Shown here: positions 25,755-33,073 of the stretch, one piece after another
How the letters are laid out: each line of letters begins with the position of its first letter
Numbering within the stretch: position 1 is the stretch's first letter
Assembly: GCA_947167635.1 (NCBI GenBank)
Contig: CAMVIT010000012.1
Span: 1 to 59,827 of the forward strand
Origin: F23-D06 sp947167635
GTDB taxonomy: Bacteria > Bacteroidota > Bacteroidia > Bacteroidales > WCHB1-69
Direction of reading: 5' to 3'
Length of the DNA stretch: 59,827 nt
The notes under the pieces: model-generated
Told to the model about the DNA's origin: nothing
The model's input: only the letters and a program-made list of their open reading frames with translations
Databases searched by the model: none
Program-made: the position numbers and the translations under genes

Positions 25755-27017
25755 ATGAAAACCATTCCCAACCACAACGCTAAAATCTTCACAGACAACA
25801 TAGAGGAGTTGGCGCTTGAACAAATCCAGCGCCTGCTTTCCGTCAAGGTGTTCGCCGACTGCAAAATCCGTATCATGCCCGACGTACATGCCGGCGCGGG
25901 CTGCGTGATCGGCTTCACGGGCAATCTTGGCGACAAGGTAATCCCCAACATTGTGGGCGTTGACATCGGCTGCGGCATCCTCGTGCAACCGCTTGAAATG
26001 CCGGAATCCATTGATTTCCACGCGCTCAACACATTCATCCTGAAGGACATACCGTCGGGGCGCGACTTTCGCAGTGACCAATATCTGCCGCTGCCCCAGA
26101 AGTATATGGAGGTCTATTCCGAGGCCAAAGCCATTATTCGTGAGATGTATTGCTACAGGCTTCTCAAGGAGAGCAAGCGTTTGGACAAGTCCATCGGCTC
26201 CTTGGGCGGCGGCAACCATTTCATTGAGCTCGACCGCGATGAACAGGGGAAATGGTATCTGGTAATTCACACGGGAAGCCGCAACTTGGGCAAACAGGTT
26301 GCCGACCTGTACCAGAAGGAGGCTCGGAAACTGCTTTCGGGGTGGGACAAGGTGTTGGAACAACAGAAACGAATCATAGAGGAATACAAAAGTCAGGGCA
26401 GGAGAAAGGAGATACAGGCCGCCATTGCCAAACTGCATTCCGATTTCAAGATGCAGACCCCGCCCGTGCCGCCCGACCTCTGTTATTTAGAGGGCGAGCC
26501 GCGCAACGAGTACCTGCACGACATGCGGCTTTGCCAGCATTGGGCGCGCCTCAACCGCAGGCTGATTGCCGACCTGATCATAGACTTCCTTGAGGAAAAC
26601 CATTCCGCGCGCGGAATTGCTGACGGTGCATTTGAAAGCGTTCACAACTATATCAGTGACGACAACCTGATCCGAAAAGGCGCCATCTCGGCCCAAGCAG
26701 GCGAACGGTGCATCATTCCGCTCAACATGCGCGACGGCTCGCTCATCTGCATCGGCAAAGGCAACGCCGACTGGAACTGCTCCGCACCGCACGGGGCAGG
26801 GCGTGTGATGAGCCGGGCGAAGGCGTTCAAGGAACTGCGGCTGGAAGACTTCAAAAGCTCTATGGAAGGCATCTACAGCGAAACCGTGACTAACGACACC
26901 CTTGACGAAGCTCCTATGGCGTATAAACCTATGGATGAAATTCTTGCCAATATACAGGATACGGTAAGCGTGGAGAATATCATCAAGCCTGTGTTCAATT
27001 TCAAAGCCGCCGAATAA
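25755..27017 (+). CDS. rtcB: RtcB-type RNA ligase
   Basis: RtcB joins RNA 2',3'-cyclic phosphate or 3'-phosphate ends to 5'-OH ends using GTP and Mn2+. The 420-residue protein shows the metal-site motif GVDIGCG (Asp70, Cys73), GSLGGGNHFIE, VIHTGSRNLGKQ and near residue 340 SAPHGAGRVMSR, whose His is the expected guanylylation site. The start at 25755 was chosen because upstream in-frame codons cross two promoter boxes. No archease or RtcA/RtcR gene is visible; the neighbour is a GyrB-like ATPase. The last 70 residues (LEDFKSSMEG ... PVFNFKAAE) complete the family fold. Confidence 0.93.
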   Translation: MKTIPNHNAKIFTDNIEELALEQIQRLLSVKVFADCKIRIMPDVHAGAGCVIGFTGNLGDKVIPNIVGVDIGCGILVQPLEMPESIDFHALNTFILKDIPSGRDFRSDQYLPLPQKYMEVYSEAKAIIREMYCYRLLKESKRLDKSIGSLGGGNHFIELDRDEQGKWYLVIHTGSRNLGKQVADLYQKEARKLLSGWDKVLEQQKRIIEEYKSQGRRKEIQAAIAKLHSDFKMQTPPVPPDLCYLEGEPRNEYLHDMRLCQHWARLNRRLIADLIIDFLEENHSARGIADGAFESVHNYISDDNLIRKGAISAQAGERCIIPLNMRDGSLICIGKGNADWNCSAPHGAGRVMSRAKAFKELRLEDFKSSMEGIYSETVTNDTLDEAPMAYKPMDEILANIQDTVSVENIIKPVFNFKAAE

Positions 27018-27482
27018 AACCATTGGCATTTTTCGCGGGGTGAAACCTTTAATCCTTTTTTTTCTTTTCCCGTACACCTACGGCGTGCGCATCCACCTTG
27101 CTTGCCCCATTCTACCAAGCCCTGCACCCCTAACGGGGTGCGGCGGCTGACGGGACGTGCTTCCCAATGATGACGGGCAATACGCACAGGCAGGCCGTAG
27201 GTCTGCGGGCATCACCTGTTTTATGGAACTTTGTCTTTGAACGGAGGAGATTCCGCCAGTTCCTGTCGTCACTGGCGGAATGGTGCGCCGCATACTGGGA
27301 AACAGAGGGAGAAGATGGGCGGCGGCCGCAAAGTTTCCGGTAACGGCAGTTTTTCCCCGCCGCCCATCTTCTTCCTCCTCTGGTCTCATACGGAGGCGCG
27401 CACCATTCCGCCGCGAACGCAGTGAACGAGCGGAATCCCCGCCTCGCCAGAGCAGGCATCAGTGACACCGCCACGCCATTTC
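27018..27482. repeat. Intergenic module cluster III with nested palindromes
   Basis: Same modules as cluster II. REP-like hairpins lie at 27070-27140. The nested-palindrome core lies at 27250-27436: ATTCCGCCAGT at 27250, the 19-bp arm GGGAGAAGATGGGCGGCGG at 27307-27325 with partner at 27357-27375 carrying one G-T change, and GCGGAAT ending at 27436. Loop sequences differ from cluster II while arms are kept. No gene is supported. Confidence 0.75.
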
Positions 27483-27518
27483 GCCCGTCTCGCTCGGCGG
27501 CGACAGCGACACCCTATA
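27483..27518 (+). pseudogene. Minimal ADP-ribosylglycohydrolase fragment
   Basis: CGTCTCGCTCGGCGGCGACA followed by GCGACACCCT equals the stretch coding for VSLGGDSDTL in the glycohydrolase copies at 14900, 16640 and 18020. Only about 32 bp are left, directly after module cluster III and before the convergent RhuM-type gene. Confidence 0.7.
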
Positions 27519-27520
27519 TG

Positions 27521-28411
27521 TTATGAAAACACCTTCATTAAGGCATCTGTCACCGCTGGTTCCTCAATCCTTGATACTACAAACAATCGCTTACCCAAGT
27601 CCTTGAAAGAGGCCCCGAAATGGTACAATTGTCGGTCTATGATTAAAAACCTATCATGCACTTTCCCCATCTCTTGGATTGCGATGGGTGGATATTGGGT
27701 GTTGTACTTGCTAAGGTCTGTCTGTATTTGATTCGTAATACACTCCGTATAAATGGTCGCGCTCACTTCCGATTGCCGTTTGCCCAAAAGCAGAAGCACA
27801 CTGTCATCTATATAGTTGTCAACCAGTTTGATGTCTTCTTTGGCACTTCGGATCAAATCCGCCACAAACACGTATGCATCGAAAGTCTCACCATTAAAAA
27901 ACAATCCAGCCTTAGGTGGAATAGCGGTTTGTACTATATTATCTATCCGTTGGTTGATGTCCGAAATTTGCAAATCGTGTCTTATGATATGTTGTTCTAA
28001 CTGAACCATATGCGGATTTAAGGCATAACCGCGAAACATATACTCTTTAAGAACACCACTTGCCCAATGTCGGAATTGTATGCCAGAAACGGTATTTACA
28101 CGATAGCCGATGGATAATATCATATCAAGATTATAGAAATCAATATATCGGTTTACCATCCTATTGCCTTCTTTACGAACTACTCGAATTTTTCGAGCAG
28201 TTGCTTCCACCTCCAGTTCCCGAATCTTGTAAATCTCTTTGATATGGTAAGTTACGGTATTCTCTTTTACACCAAACAACATCGCCATCTGCGACTGCGA
28301 CAGCCAGACCGTGTCATCAGCCACACGAACTTCAAGATCGGCATTCTCCGCAACATGATAAATTACAACATCTCCGTAGAATGTTGTTTTCATAGGTTTT
28401 ATTTCCTCCAT
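27521..28411 (-). CDS. RhuM-type protein fused to a PLD-like domain
   Basis: The 296-residue protein has the RhuM head (VADDTVWLSQSQMAMLFGVKEN, YNLDMILSIGYRVNTVSGIQF, RHWASGVLKEYMFRGYALN). A linker leads to a C-terminal part with DNYIDDSVLLLLGKR and KVHDRFLIIDRQLYHFGASFKD, which resembles a single phospholipase-D HxK-type half-site with Arg in place of Lys. RhuM-family proteins are often found in conflict loci and in fusion with Fic domains (see 38341). Start: the ATG at 28411 opens the frame, but GGAGGAAAT just before the ATG at 28393 suggests that MKTTFYGD may be the true start. Confidence 0.8.
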   Translation of the reverse strand: MEEIKPMKTTFYGDVVIYHVAENADLEVRVADDTVWLSQSQMAMLFGVKENTVTYHIKEIYKIRELEVEATARKIRVVRKEGNRMVNRYIDFYNLDMILSIGYRVNTVSGIQFRHWASGVLKEYMFRGYALNPHMVQLEQHIIRHDLQISDINQRIDNIVQTAIPPKAGLFFNGETFDAYVFVADLIRSAKEDIKLVDNYIDDSVLLLLGKRQSEVSATIYTECITNQIQTDLSKYNTQYPPIAIQEMGKVHDRFLIIDRQLYHFGASFKDLGKRLFVVSRIEEPAVTDALMKVFS

Positions 28412-28796
28412 AGTTCAAAATTTTATTCCGTCGCAAAAATACAAAAATTTTTATAACACATTGATTATCAATTATATTTGACAATTATTAGTTAAAAAAT
28501 CAAGTTTCGCAAGCTCTTTTTCGCTGCAGCTGTTTGCGTATTATCGTGACTTCCCGTAGGGAATTCCGCCGCGAACGCAGTGAGCGAGCGGAATCTCCTC
28601 CGAAAAGCCACGAAAACACCGTCAACAAAACCCTTAACCTTTCCCCCGTACACCTACGGCGTGCGCATCTCCCCTTGTTCGCCCTGTGCTACCAAGCCCT
28701 GCACCCCTACCGGGGTGTTTTATCGCTTTAAGATCCCTGTTTCCTGATCACTGTTCACTGACAAAGGGCAAGCCTTTGGGTCGGCCAGGTCTGTTT
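28412..28796. repeat. Intergenic module cluster IV (partial)
   Basis: An AT-rich part (28412-28510) that should hold the promoter of the RhuM-PLD gene is followed by copies of the modules. These are the ATTCCGC...GCGGAAT hairpin at 28563-28594, a CACC-TAC-GGCGTGCG hairpin near 28650, and the CACCCC-TACC-GGGGTG hairpin near 28702-28715. Then comes the TTTTATCGCTTTAAGATCCC module shared with 24400-24420. No gene is seen. Confidence 0.65.
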
Positions 28797-28834
28797 TGCC
28801 ACAAATCGGCATAGTCTTGCACTATCTTTGCCGG
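28797..28834 (+). promoter_or_regulatory. Dyad promoter, copy 5
   Basis: TGCCACAAATCGGCATA is followed by TATCTTTG at 28823-28830 (offset 26). The ATG of the DnaB-like gene lies 24 bp downstream. Confidence 0.7.
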
Positions 28835-28857
28835 CAGAAACTTCAAATATAATCACA

Positions 28858-30081
28858 ATGGATCAGAACTCGCAAACAACATCGGACCTTAATGTCCTGG
28901 CCAACATCTACCAGCCCGGGACGCTCAACATCATCGGCGGACGGCCTGGAATAGGCAAAACAACCCTCGCTTTCAACCTGGCTGTAGATGTTGATCAACC
29001 TACTGTCTATTTCAGTTTAGAGCAAAGTGCAATGCAACTCCGAGACCGTCATTCACCAACCAATGGCCTCGGTTTGATTCACATAGACGACACTGTGCCT
29101 ATGACGCTTGAAGTGATGCGTGTAAAACTGCTGCAAATTCAAAAGCGCCGTCCCTTCCAATTTGTGATTATCGACTATCTTCAACTTATGCATTCCTACC
29201 AAAAGTATCCTAACCGCAAAGCCGAACTCACCGCCATTGCAGAAGGATTGAAATCTTTGGCTTTAGAGTTTAAAGTGGCCGTCATCGCTCTTTCATCACT
29301 TTCACGAAGCGAGGATAAACGGGAAAACAGGATCCCCGTTTTGAAAGACTTTCGCGAATGGGAAGGCGAAATTCCACCCTGCGTGGACGATGTCAGACTT
29401 TTATACCGTCCTGAATACTACCGCATTAATCAAGATAACTATGGCAGCACCAAAGACATTTGGGTGGTTCTGTCCACAGAACGACATTCTGGAGACATCG
29501 GTATTTTAAGGTTCAAAATCCATCGGTACAAACAACGAATAGAATATTTCACACAAGAGAGTGTCTCCCTATTGACCGCCAAAACCATCATCATCCCCGT
29601 CGGTTTCAACGCCGAGCAATGCCAAGAGGGCATCATGAATTGTTTCACCTCCGATGATAACACGGAATGGATGGACAGCGGCGACTTTGTCGTGCGATAC
29701 CTGTATTGTCAGGAGGACGGCGACTACGACCCGCCATTAGAAGTGTGGCTGCTCGTGTGGGACTCGCCCAGCAACATGATCAAATCCCCCATAGGAGGAT
29801 GCTCATTATTATATGTGCAATGTTTGGGCATTGGCATCAACCTGGCTTGGTGTAAAAACCACCACAAAGGCCTTACCGTCCACGTCATCAAAGTGCTGTC
29901 GCCCGCAACCGACGGAAAGTCTCCAATCATCGAAGACTCCTGGTTCGGAAACGTGGTGGACCACTTCTACACGATTGACTATCAGGAGGAAATGGAACAC
30001 GCGGATCCAAATCTACCGTTCGGGGAGTTCCTGAACAGGATGGATGGGAAGATTGCGGAGATTGTTAAAGGAAACCAATAA
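28858..30081 (+). CDS. DnaB-like RecA-fold ATPase with unknown C-terminal domain (copy 1)
   Basis: The 407-residue protein has the core of the DnaB helicase C-terminal domain: YQPGTLNIIGGRPGIGKTTL (Walker A at 27-36), TVYFSLEQS, Walker B FVIIDYLQLMHSY and the following ALSSLSRSEDKR. The DnaB N-terminal domain is absent and a different region follows from about residue 235 (VGFNAEQCQEG, VRYLYCQEDGDYDPPLEVWLL). It is therefore not the replicative helicase. The second member of this type lies at 39480. The next gene starts 11 bp after its stop and is likely co-transcribed. The start was placed at MDQNSQ, since upstream codons fall in the promoter. Confidence 0.82.
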   Translation: MDQNSQTTSDLNVLANIYQPGTLNIIGGRPGIGKTTLAFNLAVDVDQPTVYFSLEQSAMQLRDRHSPTNGLGLIHIDDTVPMTLEVMRVKLLQIQKRRPFQFVIIDYLQLMHSYQKYPNRKAELTAIAEGLKSLALEFKVAVIALSSLSRSEDKRENRIPVLKDFREWEGEIPPCVDDVRLLYRPEYYRINQDNYGSTKDIWVVLSTERHSGDIGILRFKIHRYKQRIEYFTQESVSLLTAKTIIIPVGFNAEQCQEGIMNCFTSDDNTEWMDSGDFVVRYLYCQEDGDYDPPLEVWLLVWDSPSNMIKSPIGGCSLLYVQCLGIGINLAWCKNHHKGLTVHVIKVLSPATDGKSPIIEDSWFGNVVDHFYTIDYQEEMEHADPNLPFGEFLNRMDGKIAEIVKGNQ

Positions 30082-30092
30082 CAGCGAAAAGA

Positions 30093-30416
30093 ATGAAAAA
30101 GAATTCAAAAAAGAAAAACACGTCCAACAGTGAGCACTGGAGCCACAAGCACGACTACCCGATTGAGGAGGTGTGGAACACGAAGAACACATTAGCCCGT
30201 CTGATCGCCCCGCGTCTCATTACGTTCAGGGATTTGGAAAAGCACGGACATCCTGACGGTTTTAAGGATATACGCGAGTGGGATGCCACCATTCAGAAAA
30301 TGATTGACGCCTTCGAGCTAATGAAATACACGGATTGCCTCTCAGAAGAGGAGACCAAAACATTTTCGGAGGGTATCACCTTGTTCTGCAAGTATTTCAG
30401 GAATTTGTGGGATTAA
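30093..30416 (+). CDS. Small conserved protein after the DnaB-like gene
   Basis: The 107-residue protein has a Lys/Ser/His-rich head and a helical body (NTKNTLARLIAPRLITFRDL, AFELMKYTDCLSEEETKTF, EGITLFCKYFRNLWD). I recall similar small proteins from gut Bacteroidales and phages, without known function. It follows the DnaB-like ATPase by 11 bp, so the pair may work together. Confidence 0.75.
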   Translation: MKKNSKKKNTSNSEHWSHKHDYPIEEVWNTKNTLARLIAPRLITFRDLEKHGHPDGFKDIREWDATIQKMIDAFELMKYTDCLSEEETKTFSEGITLFCKYFRNLWD

Positions 30417-30477
30417 AAAGGTTTCAAAACATTTTAAAGTTGTCCAAGTTGTAGTTGCTCTTAAAACGCCCCCGCTA

Positions 30478-30516
30478 TGCCACTCTTTGGCACACCTGTC
30501 CGTTATCTTTGCCGCA
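30478..30516 (+). promoter_or_regulatory. Dyad promoter, copy 6
   Basis: TGCCACTCTTTGGCACA is followed by TATCTTTG at 30504-30511 (offset 26) and CCGCAG. The following leader (TCTGCGAATAGCAGAATTCCT) matches the leader after copy 9 (TCTGCTAATAGCAAATTCCT). Confidence 0.65.
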
Positions 30517-30585
30517 GAATCTGCGAATAGCAGAATTCCTTGCCGCTTGCCTGAAAATTGTTTTTTCGCCGCAAAATTATAGGAT

Positions 30586-30720
30586 ATGACCGAAACCGTT
30601 AGAATGTGCGACCTGCGCTTCGACAGCAGTCTCTTCGAGAACTACCTCACCGGTACCGTCCTCGACAGGCTGCTCTGTTCCTACTCCGGTCTGCCCAAAG
30701 GCGTCAACTATATGGTTGTT
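30586..30720 (+). pseudogene. Probable truncated gene start
   Basis: A frame from 30586 encodes MTETVRMCDLRFDSSLFENY and LTGTVLDRLLCSYSGLPKG, then runs straight into the next dyad promoter. The first 42 codons look like a genuine start (own promoter, normal composition) whose remainder was replaced by the following unit. I do not recognise the protein. Confidence 0.45.
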
Positions 30721-30725
30721 GTCTA

Positions 30726-30764
30726 TGCTGTGGAATGGCACATTTGCGTCCTATTTTTGCAGGC
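30726..30764 (+). promoter_or_regulatory. Dyad promoter, copy 7
   Basis: TGCTGTGGAATGGCACA has a degenerate left arm and is followed by TATTTTTG at 30752-30759 (offset 26) and CAGGC. A second -7 box, TATGTTTG, lies at 30803-30810, just before the structured RNA. Confidence 0.55.
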
Positions 30765-30811
30765 GAAAAAAAGAAAAGAGTATGCCGAACAGAAATATTT
30801 TGTATGTTTGC

Positions 30812-30975
30812 AGCGTATTTGAAGATAGCGTAGGCTATAGTGTGTCTGTAGAAAAAAATCGCCAAATTTTAGAGACAGGTCGCACTGATAGGTACGTCTG
30901 CTATAGGCGTACTCTTTTCAGTTTTTCAGTGTCTCGTGGCGTTTGGCGATGCCTTTTCTACCTGAAGGGCGGAAG
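30812..30975 (+). ncRNA. Candidate structured RNA or leader with long interrupted stem
   Basis: Several arms nest in order. GTAGAAAA (30848) pairs with TTTTCTAC (30954). TCGCCAAA (30859) pairs with TTTGGCGA (30942). GAGACA (30872) pairs with TGTCTC (30930). CTGA (30885) pairs with TCAG (30926). GTACG (30892) pairs with CGTAC (30908). A 5' hairpin ATAGC-gtag-GCTAT lies at 30825-30838 and could also pair with the GCTAT of the apical loop. This is a long rod with internal loops, like 6S-type RNAs, or a regulatory leader of the small gene at 31027. A -7 box TATGTTTG ends at 30810, just before it. A reading frame crosses it but seems incidental. Confidence 0.6.
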
Positions 30976-31026
30976 GGGTGCGCTGTTTTCGTATTGGAAT
31001 AGTTTAATCAAATAACGGATAGAGCG

Positions 31027-31188
31027 ATGAAAATCAGAGGTTTGTCCTTTTCGTGGAGCCGGCTATTAGGCATCGCCGGGCTGAAGAGCAAGGTGGCCCA
31101 CAAGACAGGCATACCTACCACTCGCGGCGGGCTGGAACGTAAGTTGGGAAGAATGCTGATTGAGCTGATGTTTGGGAAAAGGAAATAA
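31027..31188 (+). CDS. Small basic protein (53 residues)
   Basis: The frame MKIRGLSFSWSRLLGIAG, with KVAHKTGIPTTRGGLERKLG and the tail LMFGKRK, is strongly basic. It resembles a small Bacteroidales protein family that I recall by its start (KIRGLSFSW) and its GIPTTRxGxxRK motif. No function is known to me. A weak AGAGCG site precedes the ATG. It lies about 50 nt after the structured RNA and could be expressed from it; it might bind RNA, but that is only suggested by charge. Confidence 0.7.
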   Translation: MKIRGLSFSWSRLLGIAGLKSKVAHKTGIPTTRGGLERKLGRMLIELMFGKRK

Positions 31189-31220
31189 TCGTTAAGTATT
31201 AATACAAAACAAAAATTATT

Positions 31221-32261
31221 ATGGAAGAAAAAAATTATTGGTTGCATCGTTGCAAATGTGGAGACCGCGCATGGCCTTTCACCCACGAACTCTTGACAAA
31301 ACACAACATCATTTCCATCGGTTGGAGCGACTTTTCCAATCGGGAATGTCACGAAAAACTAACGAAAAGTTGGGTTTCCTTTGAACAAGTTTTCGAAGAG
31401 GCAGGTTGGGGACATCCGCGTAATCGAACGAATTTATGGCGTTTCTTGCGCGAGATGGAAGAGGGTGACATTGTGGTGGTACCGCTTGACGGTGGCAAAT
31501 TCAGCATTTATGAAATCGCTGACAACACGGTTTATAACAACGAAACTTTTAATCAGAATCTATGGGTAAACTGGAATGGGGAAAGAGTTTCATTAGACTC
31601 TGATGGTTATCCCTCATATCCTGATGGACAACAAATTGACATGGGATTCTATCGCAAAGTCGTTCCCATCAGATTAAACCTCTTGCGTAATGACTATGCG
31701 AATCAAGCTCTTACCTCTCGAATGAAAATCATGACCACTAATGCCAATATTTCTGACTTGGCTGCTGATGTGGAAAAAGCCATTGCACAAAAAGAGCCTA
31801 TCAATCTTAAAGCTGCTTTTGTTGAAAAATCCGCCAAGATATTGTGTCGTCAGATGCAGGAACTAATGAATCCCGATAAAATTGAGGAATTGGTAAGATG
31901 GTATATGGTCTCTTTAGGTGCCAATGTTAATGTCCCTGCTAAGAACTCTGCCACCACAGAAGAAGGGGACGCAGATGTCATCGCCACATTCGACAAACTC
32001 AACAGCCACACTATATTGATTCAGGTAAAAGCACACCAAGGGTTTACCGACAAATGGGCTGTCGAACAGATTTCCTCATACGCCCATACCATTAAACGCA
32101 ATTTGGAAGACAAAACGTCCCAATTGTGGGTTGTCTCCACATGCGATGACTATACCGAAGAAACCAAAAAACTTGCCAAAGAGAAAGGTGTTCTTTTAGT
32201 GAATGGTCTTAACTTTGCCGAGATGTTGATTGACAATGGTTTGTATTCATTGCCTTTATAG
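31221..32261 (+). CDS. Mrr-type restriction endonuclease with N-terminal sensor-like domain
   Basis: The 346-residue protein ends with an Mrr_cat-type nuclease domain: DADVIATFDKLNSHTILIQV followed by KAH (D...Q-x-K), then VEQISSYAH and LWVVSTCDDYT. The first 130 residues (RAWPFTHELLTKHNIISIGW, EEGDIVVVPLDGGKFSIYEI) look like an EVE/PUA-like reader of modified bases, as found in several modification-dependent restriction systems. A type IV restriction role is likely. It stands alone after the small basic protein, with an AT-rich 30-bp spacer. Confidence 0.84.
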   Translation: MEEKNYWLHRCKCGDRAWPFTHELLTKHNIISIGWSDFSNRECHEKLTKSWVSFEQVFEEAGWGHPRNRTNLWRFLREMEEGDIVVVPLDGGKFSIYEIADNTVYNNETFNQNLWVNWNGERVSLDSDGYPSYPDGQQIDMGFYRKVVPIRLNLLRNDYANQALTSRMKIMTTNANISDLAADVEKAIAQKEPINLKAAFVEKSAKILCRQMQELMNPDKIEELVRWYMVSLGANVNVPAKNSATTEEGDADVIATFDKLNSHTILIQVKAHQGFTDKWAVEQISSYAHTIKRNLEDKTSQLWVVSTCDDYTEETKKLAKEKGVLLVNGLNFAEMLIDNGLYSLPL

Positions 32262-32283
32262 AACAACCCTTAACGCCCCCGCC

Positions 32284-32301
32284 GAAAAGCGTTCAACAGA
32301 G
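32284..32301 (+). repeat. Leader element GAAAAGCGTTCAACAGAG, copy 3
   Basis: Identical to 23568-23585. It precedes the TerB-like gene at 32329 by 28 bp. No dyad promoter is visible upstream here, so the element may have been carried in with its gene. Confidence 0.5.
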
Positions 32302-32328
32302 TAGGCACAAACTTAAATCCTTAAAACT

Positions 32329-32781
32329 ATGGGAAATTTTAACCAACAGCTGGTTGCCTTGACGATGGCAACCCTCCGCGCCGACGGCAGAGTAGATACC
32401 GCCGAAGTGGAGGTCATCAAACGCGTGGCCGCAGACCTCGAATGCGACGCCTCCGAAATCACAAAACTCCTGTTGGAGGAGAACGAAAAACAAGCCAAAT
32501 GCCCCGACATCTACAGCTACATCGCTGAAGTGGGCAAGACGGTGGAAGAACCCGCCGACAAACAGCTCATTATGGAGGCTTGCACCCAAGTGGCTTTGGC
32601 CGACAAAGTGTTAGCTTCAAAAGAGGTGGAAGTCCTGCTGATGGTTTGTCGTGCCCTTCACTGCGGTTTGGAACGCCTTGTCTGCGACATCGCCATCTGT
32701 GCCCAAAACGACCGAGACATCAAAATCGAAGGCAGCGATGCCGATTTCACTGAAGAATTCATTGAGGAAGAAGAACATTAA
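32329..32781 (+). CDS. TerB-like helical protein
   Basis: The 150-residue product is all-helical with the TerB/DjlA pattern: LVALTMATLRADGRVDTAEV near the start and CTQVALADKVLASKEVEVLL in the second half, each a D-x-x-x-x-x-E-type helix pair. TerB-family proteins are found in tellurite-resistance and stress or phage-response clusters and at membranes. It could form an operon with the downstream peptide and ATP-grasp genes (27-bp gap), but co-function is not shown. Confidence 0.75.
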   Translation: MGNFNQQLVALTMATLRADGRVDTAEVEVIKRVAADLECDASEITKLLLEENEKQAKCPDIYSYIAEVGKTVEEPADKQLIMEACTQVALADKVLASKEVEVLLMVCRALHCGLERLVCDIAICAQNDRDIKIEGSDADFTEEFIEEEEH

Positions 32782-32807
32782 TTGTTAAACCCTTAAAAAT
32801 CAAAATT

Positions 32808-33068
32808 ATGCAAACGTATAATCAATTCAATCAAGGCAATATTATGCCGCTGTTAATGAACTTTACCACTCCAAGTACAATCCAGGATGGCTTTGTGGTT
32901 CCACACATGGATTACAATGATATAGAACAAATCTCATATGAGATGAGAACGATAGGAACAAGAAGTTTGAAATTACATGTTACAGATACAGGAAGAAGAA
33001 ATGGAACCCTGAAGTTTACAAAGACAGACAGAGCAAATGAAATAGATGATAGCAAATCTGTTAGATAA
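32808..33068 (+). CDS. Candidate graspetide precursor peptide
   Basis: This 86-residue frame ends 5 bp before an ATP-grasp peptide-ligase-type gene, the usual arrangement for ATP-grasp RiPP (graspetide) precursors. The C-terminal part offers both side-chain alcohols and acids needed for macrolactone formation (Thr67, Thr71, Thr73 against Asp74, Glu78, Asp80, Asp81). The middle contains PLLMNFTTPSTIQDG, which could be a leader recognised by the ligase. It does not carry the microviridin TxKYPSD core or a PFFARFL leader, so it would be a different group. It could instead be an unrelated small protein; the call rests on context. Confidence 0.5.
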   Translation: MQTYNQFNQGNIMPLLMNFTTPSTIQDGFVVPHMDYNDIEQISYEMRTIGTRSLKLHVTDTGRRNGTLKFTKTDRANEIDDSKSVR

Positions 33069-33073
33069 TTCTG

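Noticed and set aside
30782..31015. 77-codon frame (MPNRNILYVCSVFED...) across the structured RNA
   Set aside because: The base-pairing arms fall symmetrically and a -7 box lies inside the frame at 30803, so an RNA is the better reading. It would return if homologues showed codon-level conservation.
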